Shown: positions 37,978-46,619 of the stretch, one piece after another
How the letters are laid out: every line of letters begins with the position of its first letter
Position numbering within the stretch: position 1 is the first letter of the stretch
Assembly (NCBI GenBank): GCA_003650285.1
Contig: QMOQ01000003.1
Span: forward strand, 1 to 47,229
Direction of reading: 5' to 3'
DNA: 47,229 bases
Origin: Caldisericota bacterium
GTDB lineage: Bacteria > Caldisericota > Caldisericia > Caldisericales > Caldisericaceae
The notes under the pieces: model-generated
The model's database searches: none
Told to the model about the DNA's origin: nothing
What the model saw: only the letters and a program-made list of their open reading frames with translations
Translations under genes and position numbers: made by a program

Positions 37978-39671
37978 TAGTGAGGTATCCTCAAATATTT
38001 TATAATGAAAGATGCAATTTTTTGAAAGAGTGGTGCTGCTATATAAAGGGAATAACTGGGTTTTTCTGTCTCTTCGATTATTGTGAGGATTACGACCTCA
38101 GGATCATTTGCGGGCACGATACCACAAAAACTGTAGATTAATTTAGTATCCGAGTACCCGCCGTCTTGAGAGGGTTTTTGTGCTGTTCCTGTTTTTCCTG
38201 CTATTGCATATCCTTCTATTTTTGCTTGCGGAACACCTTTGTCACTAACTACCTCTTTTAGAGCAGTCATTACTTCATTTGCAACTTTTGGTGAAAGTAC
38301 CGTTTTTTTTGCTGTTGGTGAAAAATTATAAATTACGTTGTTTTTATGGTCTGTTATTTTTTTTATTATAGTAGGTTTCATTTCTATTCCGCCGTTTGCA
38401 ATTGCGGAAAAAGCTGTGATTAACTGTATTGGCGTTACTGCTATCCCTTGCCCAAAGGACATTGTTGCAAGTTCTACTTTTCCTACATTTTCTACATCGG
38501 TCAGGATTCCTTTTTCTTCTCCGGGAAGTTCGATATTTGTAGATTTGCCAAACCCAAATTTTGTTAGATAATTGTATAATTTGGTTTTTCCTAAGTTGAG
38601 GCCTATTTCTACAAAGGCTACATCGCAGGAATTTCTCATAATTTCGTTTAACCCATGTTCTTCTCCGTGGGTTTGCCAGCAATGCAGGACTCTATTCTTT
38701 ACGTTTATGTATCCATTGCAATAAAAATCATCATCTGTATGGAGCGTTTCTTCTTCTAAAGCTGCTGCAGCAATTATTGGTTTTAGTACTGAGCCAGGCT
38801 CATAATTTATCTGGATTGCTCTATTTATCACATTGTTATTGTTTATTTCAGCAAGATTATTTGGGTTAAAATTAGGATATGATGCCATGCCTAAGATTTC
38901 TCCTGTTTTTGGGTTCATTACAATTACAACTCCACTTTTTGCATTTGTTTCCTGGATAGTCTCTATGAGATTTTTTTCAATTTGGTATTGTATATTAATA
39001 TCTATAGTCAGTTGTACCGTATTGCCTTTTTGGGGATCTATTGCAAATGTTGAGTAGCCTGGGAGTATTGGCTTACTTGAATTTGACGGAAAATAAAGGC
39101 TTCCATCAATTCCTTTTAGATAATTGTTAAATTTGTATTCTATTCCACTCAGGCCTTGTTCATCTGTTCCTATAAATCCAACGATGTTTGACGCTAACGA
39201 ATTATACGGGTAGACCCTCTTCTTTGTAGGCGTAATTGCTATACCATTTTGTATGTTTAGAGATCTAAGTGCATTTTTTTGTTCATTATCAAGTGAAGTG
39301 CTGATTCTTACATACACAGACTGGTTATGCAAAAGGGAATAAAATTTTTCTTCATCAATTCCCACTATTTCAGGTATCTTGCTTAGTTTAGATTTTTTAT
39401 CTTCTTCGCTGAGTTTAGATGGGTTTATATCTAATTCCCATGTATCTTTGCTCAGAGATAGGGGTGTATTGTCTCTATCTACGATTTCTCCTCTTTCTGC
39501 TTTAATTGATATGGCGCCAAAATCAAGCTGAGAACCAATTTCTGCAACATATGCCTCCCTGTTTATCACTCCCATAAATAAATGTTTTATAAATATTGCT
39601 CCAAAAAGAAACACAATAATGAGAAATAAAATTGACAGTTTTTGGATGAATTTTTCTTCTTTATTTTCCAT
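37977..39671 (-). CDS. Class B penicillin-binding protein (FtsI/PBP2B/SpoVD type)
   Basis: N-terminal TM; EPGSVLKPI (SxxK), NSCDVAF (SxN-like), AGKTGTAQKPS (KTG). No PASTA domains seen. Confidence 0.93.
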   Translation of the reverse strand: MENKEEKFIQKLSILFLIIVFLFGAIFIKHLFMGVINREAYVAEIGSQLDFGAISIKAERGEIVDRDNTPLSLSKDTWELDINPSKLSEEDKKSKLSKIPEIVGIDEEKFYSLLHNQSVYVRISTSLDNEQKNALRSLNIQNGIAITPTKKRVYPYNSLASNIVGFIGTDEQGLSGIEYKFNNYLKGIDGSLYFPSNSSKPILPGYSTFAIDPQKGNTVQLTIDINIQYQIEKNLIETIQETNAKSGVVIVMNPKTGEILGMASYPNFNPNNLAEINNNNVINRAIQINYEPGSVLKPIIAAAALEEETLHTDDDFYCNGYINVKNRVLHCWQTHGEEHGLNEIMRNSCDVAFVEIGLNLGKTKLYNYLTKFGFGKSTNIELPGEEKGILTDVENVGKVELATMSFGQGIAVTPIQLITAFSAIANGGIEMKPTIIKKITDHKNNVIYNFSPTAKKTVLSPKVANEVMTALKEVVSDKGVPQAKIEGYAIAGKTGTAQKPSQDGGYSDTKLIYSFCGIVPANDPEVVILTIIEETEKPSYSLYIAAPLFQKIASFIIKYLRIPH

Positions 39672-39927
39672 TAGTGCTAATTTCTATTATATAAAAAGAG
39701 TCGGGCTCTTTCATCTCATATTTCCCACGTGCTAATTTGTCAATTTCAATTGGGGAACTTTTGTCGAGAAGTCTTATGTTAAGCTCTTCATTTTTTGACT
39801 GCAGGACAGATACTTGAGCGCCAAGCGTTTCTTTTAATTTTTCTAATCTGATTGTTTTTAAGTAAGTTATTCCGTATAATGCCAAAAGCAAAAGAACTAT
39901 AAGTACAAGTAATAAATATCTTTTCAT
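39661..39927 (-). CDS. FtsL-like small bitopic division protein
   Basis: 88 aa, N-terminal TM then heptad-like segment (LEKLKETLGAQVSVLQSKNEELNIRLLDKSSPIEIDKLARGKYEMKEP), between rsmH and the PBP gene. Confidence 0.7.
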   Translation of the reverse strand: MKRYLLLVLIVLLLLALYGITYLKTIRLEKLKETLGAQVSVLQSKNEELNIRLLDKSSPIEIDKLARGKYEMKEPDSFYIIEISTNGK

Positions 39928-40802
39928 AATTTTTTAGCTCCTCTTAACTTTGCGCTTCTCGATCGAGGATTTCGAGATATTTCCTCAGGTGTCGGTTTTA
40001 TCACTTTTTTGTTAAGAATGTGCAGCTCCTCGCTTTGCTTGAAATATGTTTTTATAAGTCTATCTTCTAAAGAGTGGTATGAGATAATTGCAACTCGTCC
40101 ATTTTTAGCTAAGATTTGTGGAAAGCTTTCTAAAAACTTTTCAAGATTTTCCAGTTCTTTGTTGACTTTGATCCTTAGAGCTTGAAATGTCCTGGTAGCA
40201 GGGTGGATTTTTTGCCATTTATGAGGGTACGCTTTTTTTATTATTTCTGCAAGTTCTGTTGTTGTTTTTATAGTTTTTAATTTCCTGTAATTTACAATTT
40301 TTTTTGCTATTTTTCTTGAAAATCGTTCTTCTCCATATTTGTATATTATGTCTGCTATTTCATATTCAGGAAAGCTATTTATTATTTCTAGCGCTGTTGT
40401 TCTTTCCTCACGATTCATCCTCATATCTAATGGGCCTTCTCTCTTAAAACTAAAACCTCTTTCTTCTATTTCTATTTGCAAAGAAGAGATTCCCAAATCA
40501 ACAATTATTTTATTTACCCCAGTGACGTTATGCTCTTTTGTAATATTTAATATATCAGCGAAATTGCCATGTATTAGAGTAAAATTGGTTTTAATCGAAG
40601 ATAATCTTTTTTTTGCTGTATCTAAAGTTTCTTTGTCCCTGTCTATGCCATATAAATGTCCAAATTTATTGACATGCGAGAGAATTTTCTCGCTATGCCC
40701 GCCTTCCCCTATGGTGCAATCCATGACGATGTCTTCCTTCTTAATGTCGAGAAGGTCTATAGCTTCATTTATTAAAACAGGCGTATGGTATATTTTCATC
40801 AT
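39924..40802 (-). CDS. rsmH: 16S rRNA (cytosine(1402)-N(4))-methyltransferase
   Basis: HTPVLINEAIDLL, DCTIGEGGHSEKIL, DLGISSLQIEIEERGFSFKREGPLDMRM, HPATRTFQALRIKVNKELENL, ISYHSLEDRLIKTYF. Confidence 0.97.
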   Translation of the reverse strand: MMKIYHTPVLINEAIDLLDIKKEDIVMDCTIGEGGHSEKILSHVNKFGHLYGIDRDKETLDTAKKRLSSIKTNFTLIHGNFADILNITKEHNVTGVNKIIVDLGISSLQIEIEERGFSFKREGPLDMRMNREERTTALEIINSFPEYEIADIIYKYGEERFSRKIAKKIVNYRKLKTIKTTTELAEIIKKAYPHKWQKIHPATRTFQALRIKVNKELENLEKFLESFPQILAKNGRVAIISYHSLEDRLIKTYFKQSEELHILNKKVIKPTPEEISRNPRSRSAKLRGAKKL

Positions 40803-40809
40803 TGTTATA

Positions 40810-40818
40810 ATTATAACA
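40810..40818 (-). promoter_or_regulatory. Putative extended -10 promoter TGTTATAAT for rsmH/dcw
   Basis: Minus strand TGTTATAATTATAACA-ATG; no SD before the start codon; the -10 box ends 7 nt before the ATG. Confidence 0.45.
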
Positions 40819-40839
40819 TTATCTAATATTTAAAAAAAA

Positions 40840-41177
40840 TCCCTAAGCAAGGAATAAGCCGGATTCTGTTCTCTCAAGTAGAGAGACGATGATCATTTAT
40901 CTATGCAGCCAACCCGATGGTTTTTGGTGGAGGCGCCCTACCATCCTATTTGGCCTTGCTTCAGGTGGGGTTTACCATACCCATCTTCATTACTGGAGAT
41001 GGTGGTAGTCTTTTACACTGCCTTTTCACCCTTACTGATTTCTCAGCGGTTTATTTTCTGTGGCACTTTCCCTAGAGTTGCCCCTGCCTGGGTTTCCCAG
41101 GCACCTTACCTCCATGAAGTCCGGACTTTCCTCAAGATGCATTATGCATCTTGCGACCATCTTCCTTGCTTAGGGAT
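40840..41177 (-). ncRNA. rnpB: RNase P RNA, bacterial class A-like
   Basis: Minus strand carries the hallmarks GAGGAAAGUCCGGACUUC (41119-41133 region) and ACAGAAUCCGGCUUA (40855-40869); 5' and 3' ends form P1 (CCCUAAGCAAGGAA / UUCCUUGCUUAGGG), followed by U8. Confidence 0.95.
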
Positions 41178-41894
41178 TTATTTTAATTCTTCGGTATAGT
41201 ATAAAATCTTTCCGCATACTTCGCATTGAATAATTTTATCCCCTCCCTCTTTTTTTAATTCTTCTGCTATTTTCAAGGGAATTTGTACTCCACAATTTTT
41301 GCAGAATCCACGATCTGTTGTTGTAATTGTTTCTTCGGGGTAATTTTCTTTTATCATTTCATATTTTTGAATGATAGTTTGTGGAATCACCTCTTTTAGT
41401 TTTGCAAATTCTTTATCTAATATTTTTACTTCTGATTTTAATTCTTTCTCAAGCTTTTTTCGCTCTTTTTTCATCTGCACAATTGTTTCTTTCATTTTTT
41501 TAACTTTTTTGCCAAGTTCTTCAGTGAGTTCATCTTTCTCGCTTATTTCACTAGTCATGAATTCTAAATTCTTTTTTAATTCATTTTGCTTTGCAATAAG
41601 CGATTCTTCGGTTTTTTTTGCTGTTTTTAGCTCCTTACTTGTCTTTAATTTATTTCCTTTTATTAACGAAGAAATGTGTTCTGATTGGGATTCGTTTTTT
41701 TCTGCTTCTATTTCAAGCTCCTTTTTCCGTTTGAGGAACCCATTTTTTGCAGATTTAATTTCTTTTATTTCTTCTTCTATCTTGCTTATTTCGTTTAAAA
41801 TTTGTACTTCTGTTCCAATTTCTTTAATGCGGTGTTCTTTATTTTTTACCTTTTTTTCTTTTTGTTCAAAGTCCCAAAGCATTTTTATATACAT
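41178..41894 (-). CDS. Coiled-coil protein with C-terminal C4-type zinc ribbon (CT398-like)
   Basis: Long charged coiled coil then GFCKNCGVQIPLKIAEEL...IIQCEVCGKILYYTEELK. Start MYIKMLW at 41894 with SD CGGAGG; the track's longer ORF reads through a tRNA. Confidence 0.85.
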   Translation of the reverse strand: MYIKMLWDFEQKEKKVKNKEHRIKEIGTEVQILNEISKIEEEIKEIKSAKNGFLKRKKELEIEAEKNESQSEHISSLIKGNKLKTSKELKTAKKTEESLIAKQNELKKNLEFMTSEISEKDELTEELGKKVKKMKETIVQMKKERKKLEKELKSEVKILDKEFAKLKEVIPQTIIQKYEMIKENYPEETITTTDRGFCKNCGVQIPLKIAEELKKEGGDKIIQCEVCGKILYYTEELK

Positions 41895-41912
41895 TAAAAA
41901 CCTCCGTTTAAA

Positions 41913-41987
41913 TGGTGGGCCCGCCTGGATTCGAACCAGGAACCAATTGGTTATGAGCCAACTGCTCCGCCGTTGAGCTACGGGCCC
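41913..41987 (-). tRNA. tRNA with anticodon CAU (elongator Met or Ile2; not resolved)
   Basis: GGGCCCGTAGCTCAACGGCGGAGCAGTTGGCTCATAACCAATTGGTTCCTGGTTCGAATCCAGGCGGGCCCACCA: 7-bp acceptor stem, CTCATAA anticodon loop, GGTTCGAATCC T arm, encoded CCA. Confidence 0.95.
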
Positions 41988-42003
41988 GTCCATATGCAAT
42001 CAT

Positions 42004-42031
42004 ATTCTACTCAACTTTTGATATAAGTCAA
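42004..42031 (-). promoter_or_regulatory. Putative sigma70 promoter for the tRNA: TTGACT-N16-TAGAAT
   Basis: Minus-strand TTGACT (42031-42026) and TAGAAT (42009-42004), ~16 nt before the tRNA 5' end. Confidence 0.6.
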
Positions 42032-42112
42032 GCTTATATATCTTGGAAAGCCCTAGAATACAAGTTAAAACATTGGAGAACATTACTATAATAATTTAAC
42101 GCGGTTCTTAAA

Positions 42113-42140
42113 TTGACTTCATATAATATATCCATATAAT
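42113..42140 (+). promoter_or_regulatory. Putative sigma70 promoter TTGACT-N16-TATAAT for the DUF296-valS-folC operon
   Basis: TTGACT 42113-42118, TATAAT 42135-42140; SD TAGGAGG before ATG 42189. Confidence 0.6.
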
Positions 42141-42188
42141 AGGTAAGCAAAAAATATAATATATAAAGTAAATAAGTTAGGAGGCATC

Positions 42189-42614
42189 ATGATTATAAAA
42201 GAAGGTAAAGTAATGCTTGGTATGAGATTGCAGGATGGAGAAGATTTATTAGAATCCTTAAAAACTGTGTGCAAAAATTATAAAATTGAATCTGGCATTA
42301 TATTAAATGGGATAGGTATGTTGCGAAATGTAGAGATAGGTTATTGGGATGGAAATGAGTACCTTGCAAAGAACATTAAAGATCCTGTCGAGCTTGTTTC
42401 TTTGCAGGGGAATATTAGCACAACAGAAAATGATGGAGATCCAATTATTCATATCCATGTCGCACTGGCTCTTAAAGATCATACACTCATCGGTGGACAT
42501 TTTATTAAAGGACAGATAAATAATACGGGAGAGATTTTTTTACAGAAATTAGACAATATCTTGCTTATACGGAAAAAAGAAAGAAATGGACTGTTAGGCC
42601 TGTTTCTTGCTTAA
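42189..42614 (+). CDS. PPC/DUF296 domain protein
   Basis: RLQDGEDLLESLKTVCKNYKIESGIILNGIGMLRNVEIGYWD...PIIHIHVALALKDHTLIGGHFIKGQI. Confidence 0.85.
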   Translation: MIIKEGKVMLGMRLQDGEDLLESLKTVCKNYKIESGIILNGIGMLRNVEIGYWDGNEYLAKNIKDPVELVSLQGNISTTENDGDPIIHIHVALALKDHTLIGGHFIKGQINNTGEIFLQKLDNILLIRKKERNGLLGLFLA

Positions 42615-42632
42615 GTTGTACGGGAAATTATT

Positions 42633-45275
42633 ATGATAGATATGGAAAAGGCCTACGCGCCTGGCAAAGTAGAAGAACGGATATATAAATTTTGGGAGGA
42701 GAATAAATCTTTCCATTCTGTTCCTAATTCTGATAAAATTCCTTTTGTAGTAATGATGCCGCCTCCGAATATAACTGGTAGACTTCATACGGGGCATGCA
42801 TTAAATTTTACTATTCAAGATATTTTTGTGCGTTTTAACAGGATGAACGGGAGAGAAACACTTTGGCTTCCAGGAATGGATCATGCTGGTATTGCGACTC
42901 AGGCAGTTGTCGAAAGGGAGTTGCTTGCAAAAGGTATCAAGAAAAGCGATCTAGGGCGAGATAGATTTGTGGAGAAAGTTTGGAAATGGAAAGAAAAATA
43001 CGGAGGAACTATTCTTACCCAGTTAAAGAGATTAGGAGTTTCTGCAGATTGGAGCAGACTGCGTTTTACACTGGATGACAGATATAAAGAAGCAGTTAAA
43101 GAGGCATTTGTCTGGTATTATGAAAAAGGCCTACTTTACAGAGGCGAGAGGATTATAAATTGGTGTCCTCACTGTCATACGGCACTTTCTGATATTGAAG
43201 TTGAGTATGAAACTTCAAAAAGTAAGCTATATTATATTAAATATCCGTTTAAGGAAAATGCTAATAATGGAATTGTTGTTGCTACAACACGACCTGAAAC
43301 GATGTTAGGAGATACTGCAGTTGCTGTGTCTCCCGATGATGATAGATATAAAAAACTTGTCGGTAAAACAATTATACTTCCTTTAGTTGGGAGAGAGATC
43401 CCCATTGTGAGCGATAAAGGAGTAGATAAAGAATTTGGTACAGGTGCTGTAAAAGTTACTCCTTCTCACTCTGCTGATGATTTTGAAATCGCTAAAAGGC
43501 ACGATCTTCCATTTGTTAATATCATAAACGGAGAAGGAAAGATGTTCAATGTACCTGATAAATATTTAGGTCTTTCAGTGATGGAATGTAGAAGTGTCCT
43601 GGTAAAAGATTTGAAAGAGATTGGCTGTCTTGTAAAAGAAGAAGGTTTTGAAAACTCTGTGGGACATTGTCAACGCTGCGATACTGTTGTAGAACCTCTT
43701 CTTTCAAAGCAGTGGTTTATTAAAATGGAAATGCTTGCAGATAAAGCATTGCAGGTAGTGAAAAATGGAGACATAAAAATTATTCCATCCAAGTGGGAAA
43801 AAGTTTATTATGATTGGTTGAATAACATAAGAGATTGGTGTATAAGTAGACAGCTTTGGTGGGGGCATCGAATTCCTGCGTATTATTGCAAAGATTGTGG
43901 TGAGGTAATTGTATCCAGAGAAGAAGTAAAAAAATGCACAAAGTGTGGGAGTACTAATATTGTTCAAGATGAAGATGTATTGGATACATGGTTTTCTTCT
44001 GCCTTGTGGCCTTTTGCGACACTGGGTTGGCCGGAAAAAACTATTGACTTAAATTATTATTACCCGACTATGTTGCTTGTTACCGGATATGATATCCTTT
44101 TTTTCTGGGTGGCAAGAATGATTATGAGTGGTTTAATATTTATGGGGAATAAGCCTTTTGGCACTGTTTTGCTTCATGGTTTAGTAAGGGATGAAAAAGG
44201 TAGAAAAATGAGCAAGTCTTTGAAAAACAATATAGATCCCATAGATATAATTAATAAATATGGTACAGATGCACTGCGTTTTACAATGGCTTATCTCACA
44301 ACAGCAGGGGGGCAAGATATAAATCTTTCTGGTGAAAAGCTCACTGCAAGTAGAAATTTTATGAATAAAGTATGGAATGCATCTAGATTTGTTGTCATGA
44401 ACTTAGAAGAATTTAATCCGCTTAAATTTGATAGTAAGAATATACATTTGGAACTTGAGGATATATGGCTGCAAAGTAAACTGAACCGTGTTCTTAAACG
44501 ACAAGCAGAACTTCTTTCTCAGTACGAGTTGGGCGAGGCTTCTAGAGAATTATATGATTTTGTCTGGAAAGAATTTTGTGACTGGTATATAGAAATTTCT
44601 AAAGTTCGTCTTTATAGCGATGATAAAGTAAGGAAAGAAGAAACACAGTTTCTTTTGTGGGATGCATTGAATAAAATTTTAAAAATGCTTCATCCTTTTA
44701 TTCCGTTTGTTACAGAAGAAATATTCTCTTATCTTCCGCATAGAGAAAAAGCTCTTATTGTAGCAGGTTTTCCTGGTTATGACGAGGGAAAAATTGATAA
44801 AGAGTCAGAGAAAAAGGCAGAGTTCATCTTTTCTGCTGTAAGAAGCATTAGAAATCTGAAGGCAGAATTTGATATTCCAACTACTCGGCCGATTAAAGTC
44901 TCTTTTAGGACAGAGGATGATGAACAAAGAAAACTTCTTTTACAAGAAAAAACAAAAATTATGAAGATTGCTTTTTTGAGTGATTTGAGATTTACAGACT
45001 CTAGGCCATCTCGAACTGTAAAAAGTGTTGTATCTGGGACAACATTTTATTTACATGTTGCTACTGAGATCGATGTTGAGAAGGAAAAGAAACGCCTTAA
45101 TGAAAAGCTTGAATCTTTAGAAACCGAGAGGAAAAAAATTACAGGAAGATTGTACAATGAATCTTATCTTAAGAAAGCACCATCAGAAGTGATAAAAAAG
45201 GACAGGGATAGACTGGAAGAAGCAGGAAAGGAACACGTTTTAATATTGGAGCATCTTAAAGATTTGGGGGCATAG
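42633..45275 (+). CDS. valS: Valyl-tRNA synthetase
   Basis: MMPPPNITGRLHTGHALNFTIQDI, GMDHAGIATQAVVE, ATTRPETMLGDTAVAV, DVLDTWFSSALWPF, KMSKSLKNNIDP; C-terminal coiled coil. Confidence 0.98.
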   Translation: MIDMEKAYAPGKVEERIYKFWEENKSFHSVPNSDKIPFVVMMPPPNITGRLHTGHALNFTIQDIFVRFNRMNGRETLWLPGMDHAGIATQAVVERELLAKGIKKSDLGRDRFVEKVWKWKEKYGGTILTQLKRLGVSADWSRLRFTLDDRYKEAVKEAFVWYYEKGLLYRGERIINWCPHCHTALSDIEVEYETSKSKLYYIKYPFKENANNGIVVATTRPETMLGDTAVAVSPDDDRYKKLVGKTIILPLVGREIPIVSDKGVDKEFGTGAVKVTPSHSADDFEIAKRHDLPFVNIINGEGKMFNVPDKYLGLSVMECRSVLVKDLKEIGCLVKEEGFENSVGHCQRCDTVVEPLLSKQWFIKMEMLADKALQVVKNGDIKIIPSKWEKVYYDWLNNIRDWCISRQLWWGHRIPAYYCKDCGEVIVSREEVKKCTKCGSTNIVQDEDVLDTWFSSALWPFATLGWPEKTIDLNYYYPTMLLVTGYDILFFWVARMIMSGLIFMGNKPFGTVLLHGLVRDEKGRKMSKSLKNNIDPIDIINKYGTDALRFTMAYLTTAGGQDINLSGEKLTASRNFMNKVWNASRFVVMNLEEFNPLKFDSKNIHLELEDIWLQSKLNRVLKRQAELLSQYELGEASRELYDFVWKEFCDWYIEISKVRLYSDDKVRKEETQFLLWDALNKILKMLHPFIPFVTEEIFSYLPHREKALIVAGFPGYDEGKIDKESEKKAEFIFSAVRSIRNLKAEFDIPTTRPIKVSFRTEDDEQRKLLLQEKTKIMKIAFLSDLRFTDSRPSRTVKSVVSGTTFYLHVATEIDVEKEKKRLNEKLESLETERKKITGRLYNESYLKKAPSEVIKKDRDRLEEAGKEHVLILEHLKDLGA

Positions 45276-46610
45276 ATGTTTTCTTATTCACATTCTTTAG
45301 ATTATACATATTGCTTAAACAGAAATAAAAAAATATGGTTAAAATTTGGTTTTGATAGAATGGAAAACATTCTTGGAGAAATAGGTAATCCTCAAGATTT
45401 ACTAAAAACTGTTCATATTGCAGGCACGAAAGGAAAAGGTTCTACTCTCTCTTTTCTTTCATTTATTTTGAGAGAAAAGTTGAAGGTAGGAGCATTTACA
45501 TCGCCATCTTTAATTAACACCGGCGAAAGGATTTCTGTGAATGGGCATCTCATAATGCCTCATGAGTTTTCTCTTATTTTAGATGACCTGAGAAAGATCT
45601 ATAGGATAATTTCTGTGGAAGATACACCTTCTACATTTGAGACTTTCACAATTGCATCTTTTATTTATTTTTTAAAAAAGAGAGTTGATATGGTTTTATA
45701 TGAGGTAGGAATGGGAGGAAGACTTGATGCTACAAATATTATTAAAAATCCACTCGTTTCTATTATAACCGAGATAAGTTTTGATCATCAAAAATTTTTG
45801 GGAAATTCGCTCAAGGAGATTGCCATGGAAAAATCAGGCATTATTAAAAAAGGAACCCCTCTGATTATTGGAAAACAGGAAAAAGCAGTTTCTGAAATTA
45901 TTGTAAGTGAGGCTTCAAGAAATAAAGTACAGTGTTTTGAATATGGAAAAGATTATTTTATTTCTGAGGTAAAAGAAAATGATAAAGGCGTTGTTTTTGA
46001 TTTTCACTCACAGACTTTTCAAAGGTATTTTAAAGAGCTTGTTATTCCATTGATTGGTTACCATCAAGCAGAGAATGCTTCTTCTGCAATACAAACTGTG
46101 CTTTTGCTCGAAGATATGGGATATGAGATAAACGAGAAGGATATATATAATGGATTGGCTAAAAGTTTCTGGCCAGGGAGGTTAGAGATTGTAAGCGAAA
46201 AACCTTTCATTGTTCTTGATGGAGCACATAACAGAGCTTCTTCTGAAGCACTTGTTAGATCCTTAAAGAATAATTTTAATGAACGAATTATTTTTCTTTT
46301 TTCAATGTTAAGGGATAAAAATATAGAGGATACACTTTCTGTTCTTGCGCCTGTTGGGGAAATGTTTGTTTTAACCGAGACACCGAATTCTTATTCAAGA
46401 AGGCTTGATGTTGAAAAACTAAATAGCATTGCCAGAAAATATATTCCAACGGATAAAATTATAGTGGAAAAAACCCCAAGGAAAGCATTTGCTTTTGCAA
46501 AAAAAAATGTTGGAAACGATGGATTGCTCTGTGTTACGGGATCACTATATCTTATTGCCTATATAAGAAAATTGATGAATTATTTTGTTTTTTCAAAAAA
46601 CTTGTTATAA
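45276..46610 (+). CDS. folC: Folylpolyglutamate synthase / dihydrofolate synthase family
   Basis: MENILGEIGNPQDLLKTVHIAGTKGKGSTLSFLSFIL, TSPSLINTGERISVNG, YEVGMGGRLDATNII, VLDGAHNRASSEAL. Confidence 0.95.
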   Translation: MFSYSHSLDYTYCLNRNKKIWLKFGFDRMENILGEIGNPQDLLKTVHIAGTKGKGSTLSFLSFILREKLKVGAFTSPSLINTGERISVNGHLIMPHEFSLILDDLRKIYRIISVEDTPSTFETFTIASFIYFLKKRVDMVLYEVGMGGRLDATNIIKNPLVSIITEISFDHQKFLGNSLKEIAMEKSGIIKKGTPLIIGKQEKAVSEIIVSEASRNKVQCFEYGKDYFISEVKENDKGVVFDFHSQTFQRYFKELVIPLIGYHQAENASSAIQTVLLLEDMGYEINEKDIYNGLAKSFWPGRLEIVSEKPFIVLDGAHNRASSEALVRSLKNNFNERIIFLFSMLRDKNIEDTLSVLAPVGEMFVLTETPNSYSRRLDVEKLNSIARKYIPTDKIIVEKTPRKAFAFAKKNVGNDGLLCVTGSLYLIAYIRKLMNYFVFSKNLL

Positions 46611-46619
46611 TTTTGGCAT

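Noticed and set aside
40339-40833. 164-aa plus-strand ORF
   Set aside because: Antisense shadow of rsmH; hydrophobic low-complexity translation.
40903-41199. 98-aa plus-strand ORF (MQPTRWFLVEAPYHPIWPCF...)
   Set aside because: Lies antisense to RNase P RNA; coding appearance is incidental.
41371-41976. 201-aa plus-strand ORF rich in Ser/Phe
   Set aside because: Shadow ORF antisense to the Lys/Glu-rich coiled-coil gene.
41895-41999. N-terminal extension MHMDGPVAQRRSSWLITNWFLVRIQAGPPFKRRFL of the zinc-ribbon ORF
   Set aside because: It is the translation of the tRNA(CAU) gene and spacer; the SD-supported start is 41894.
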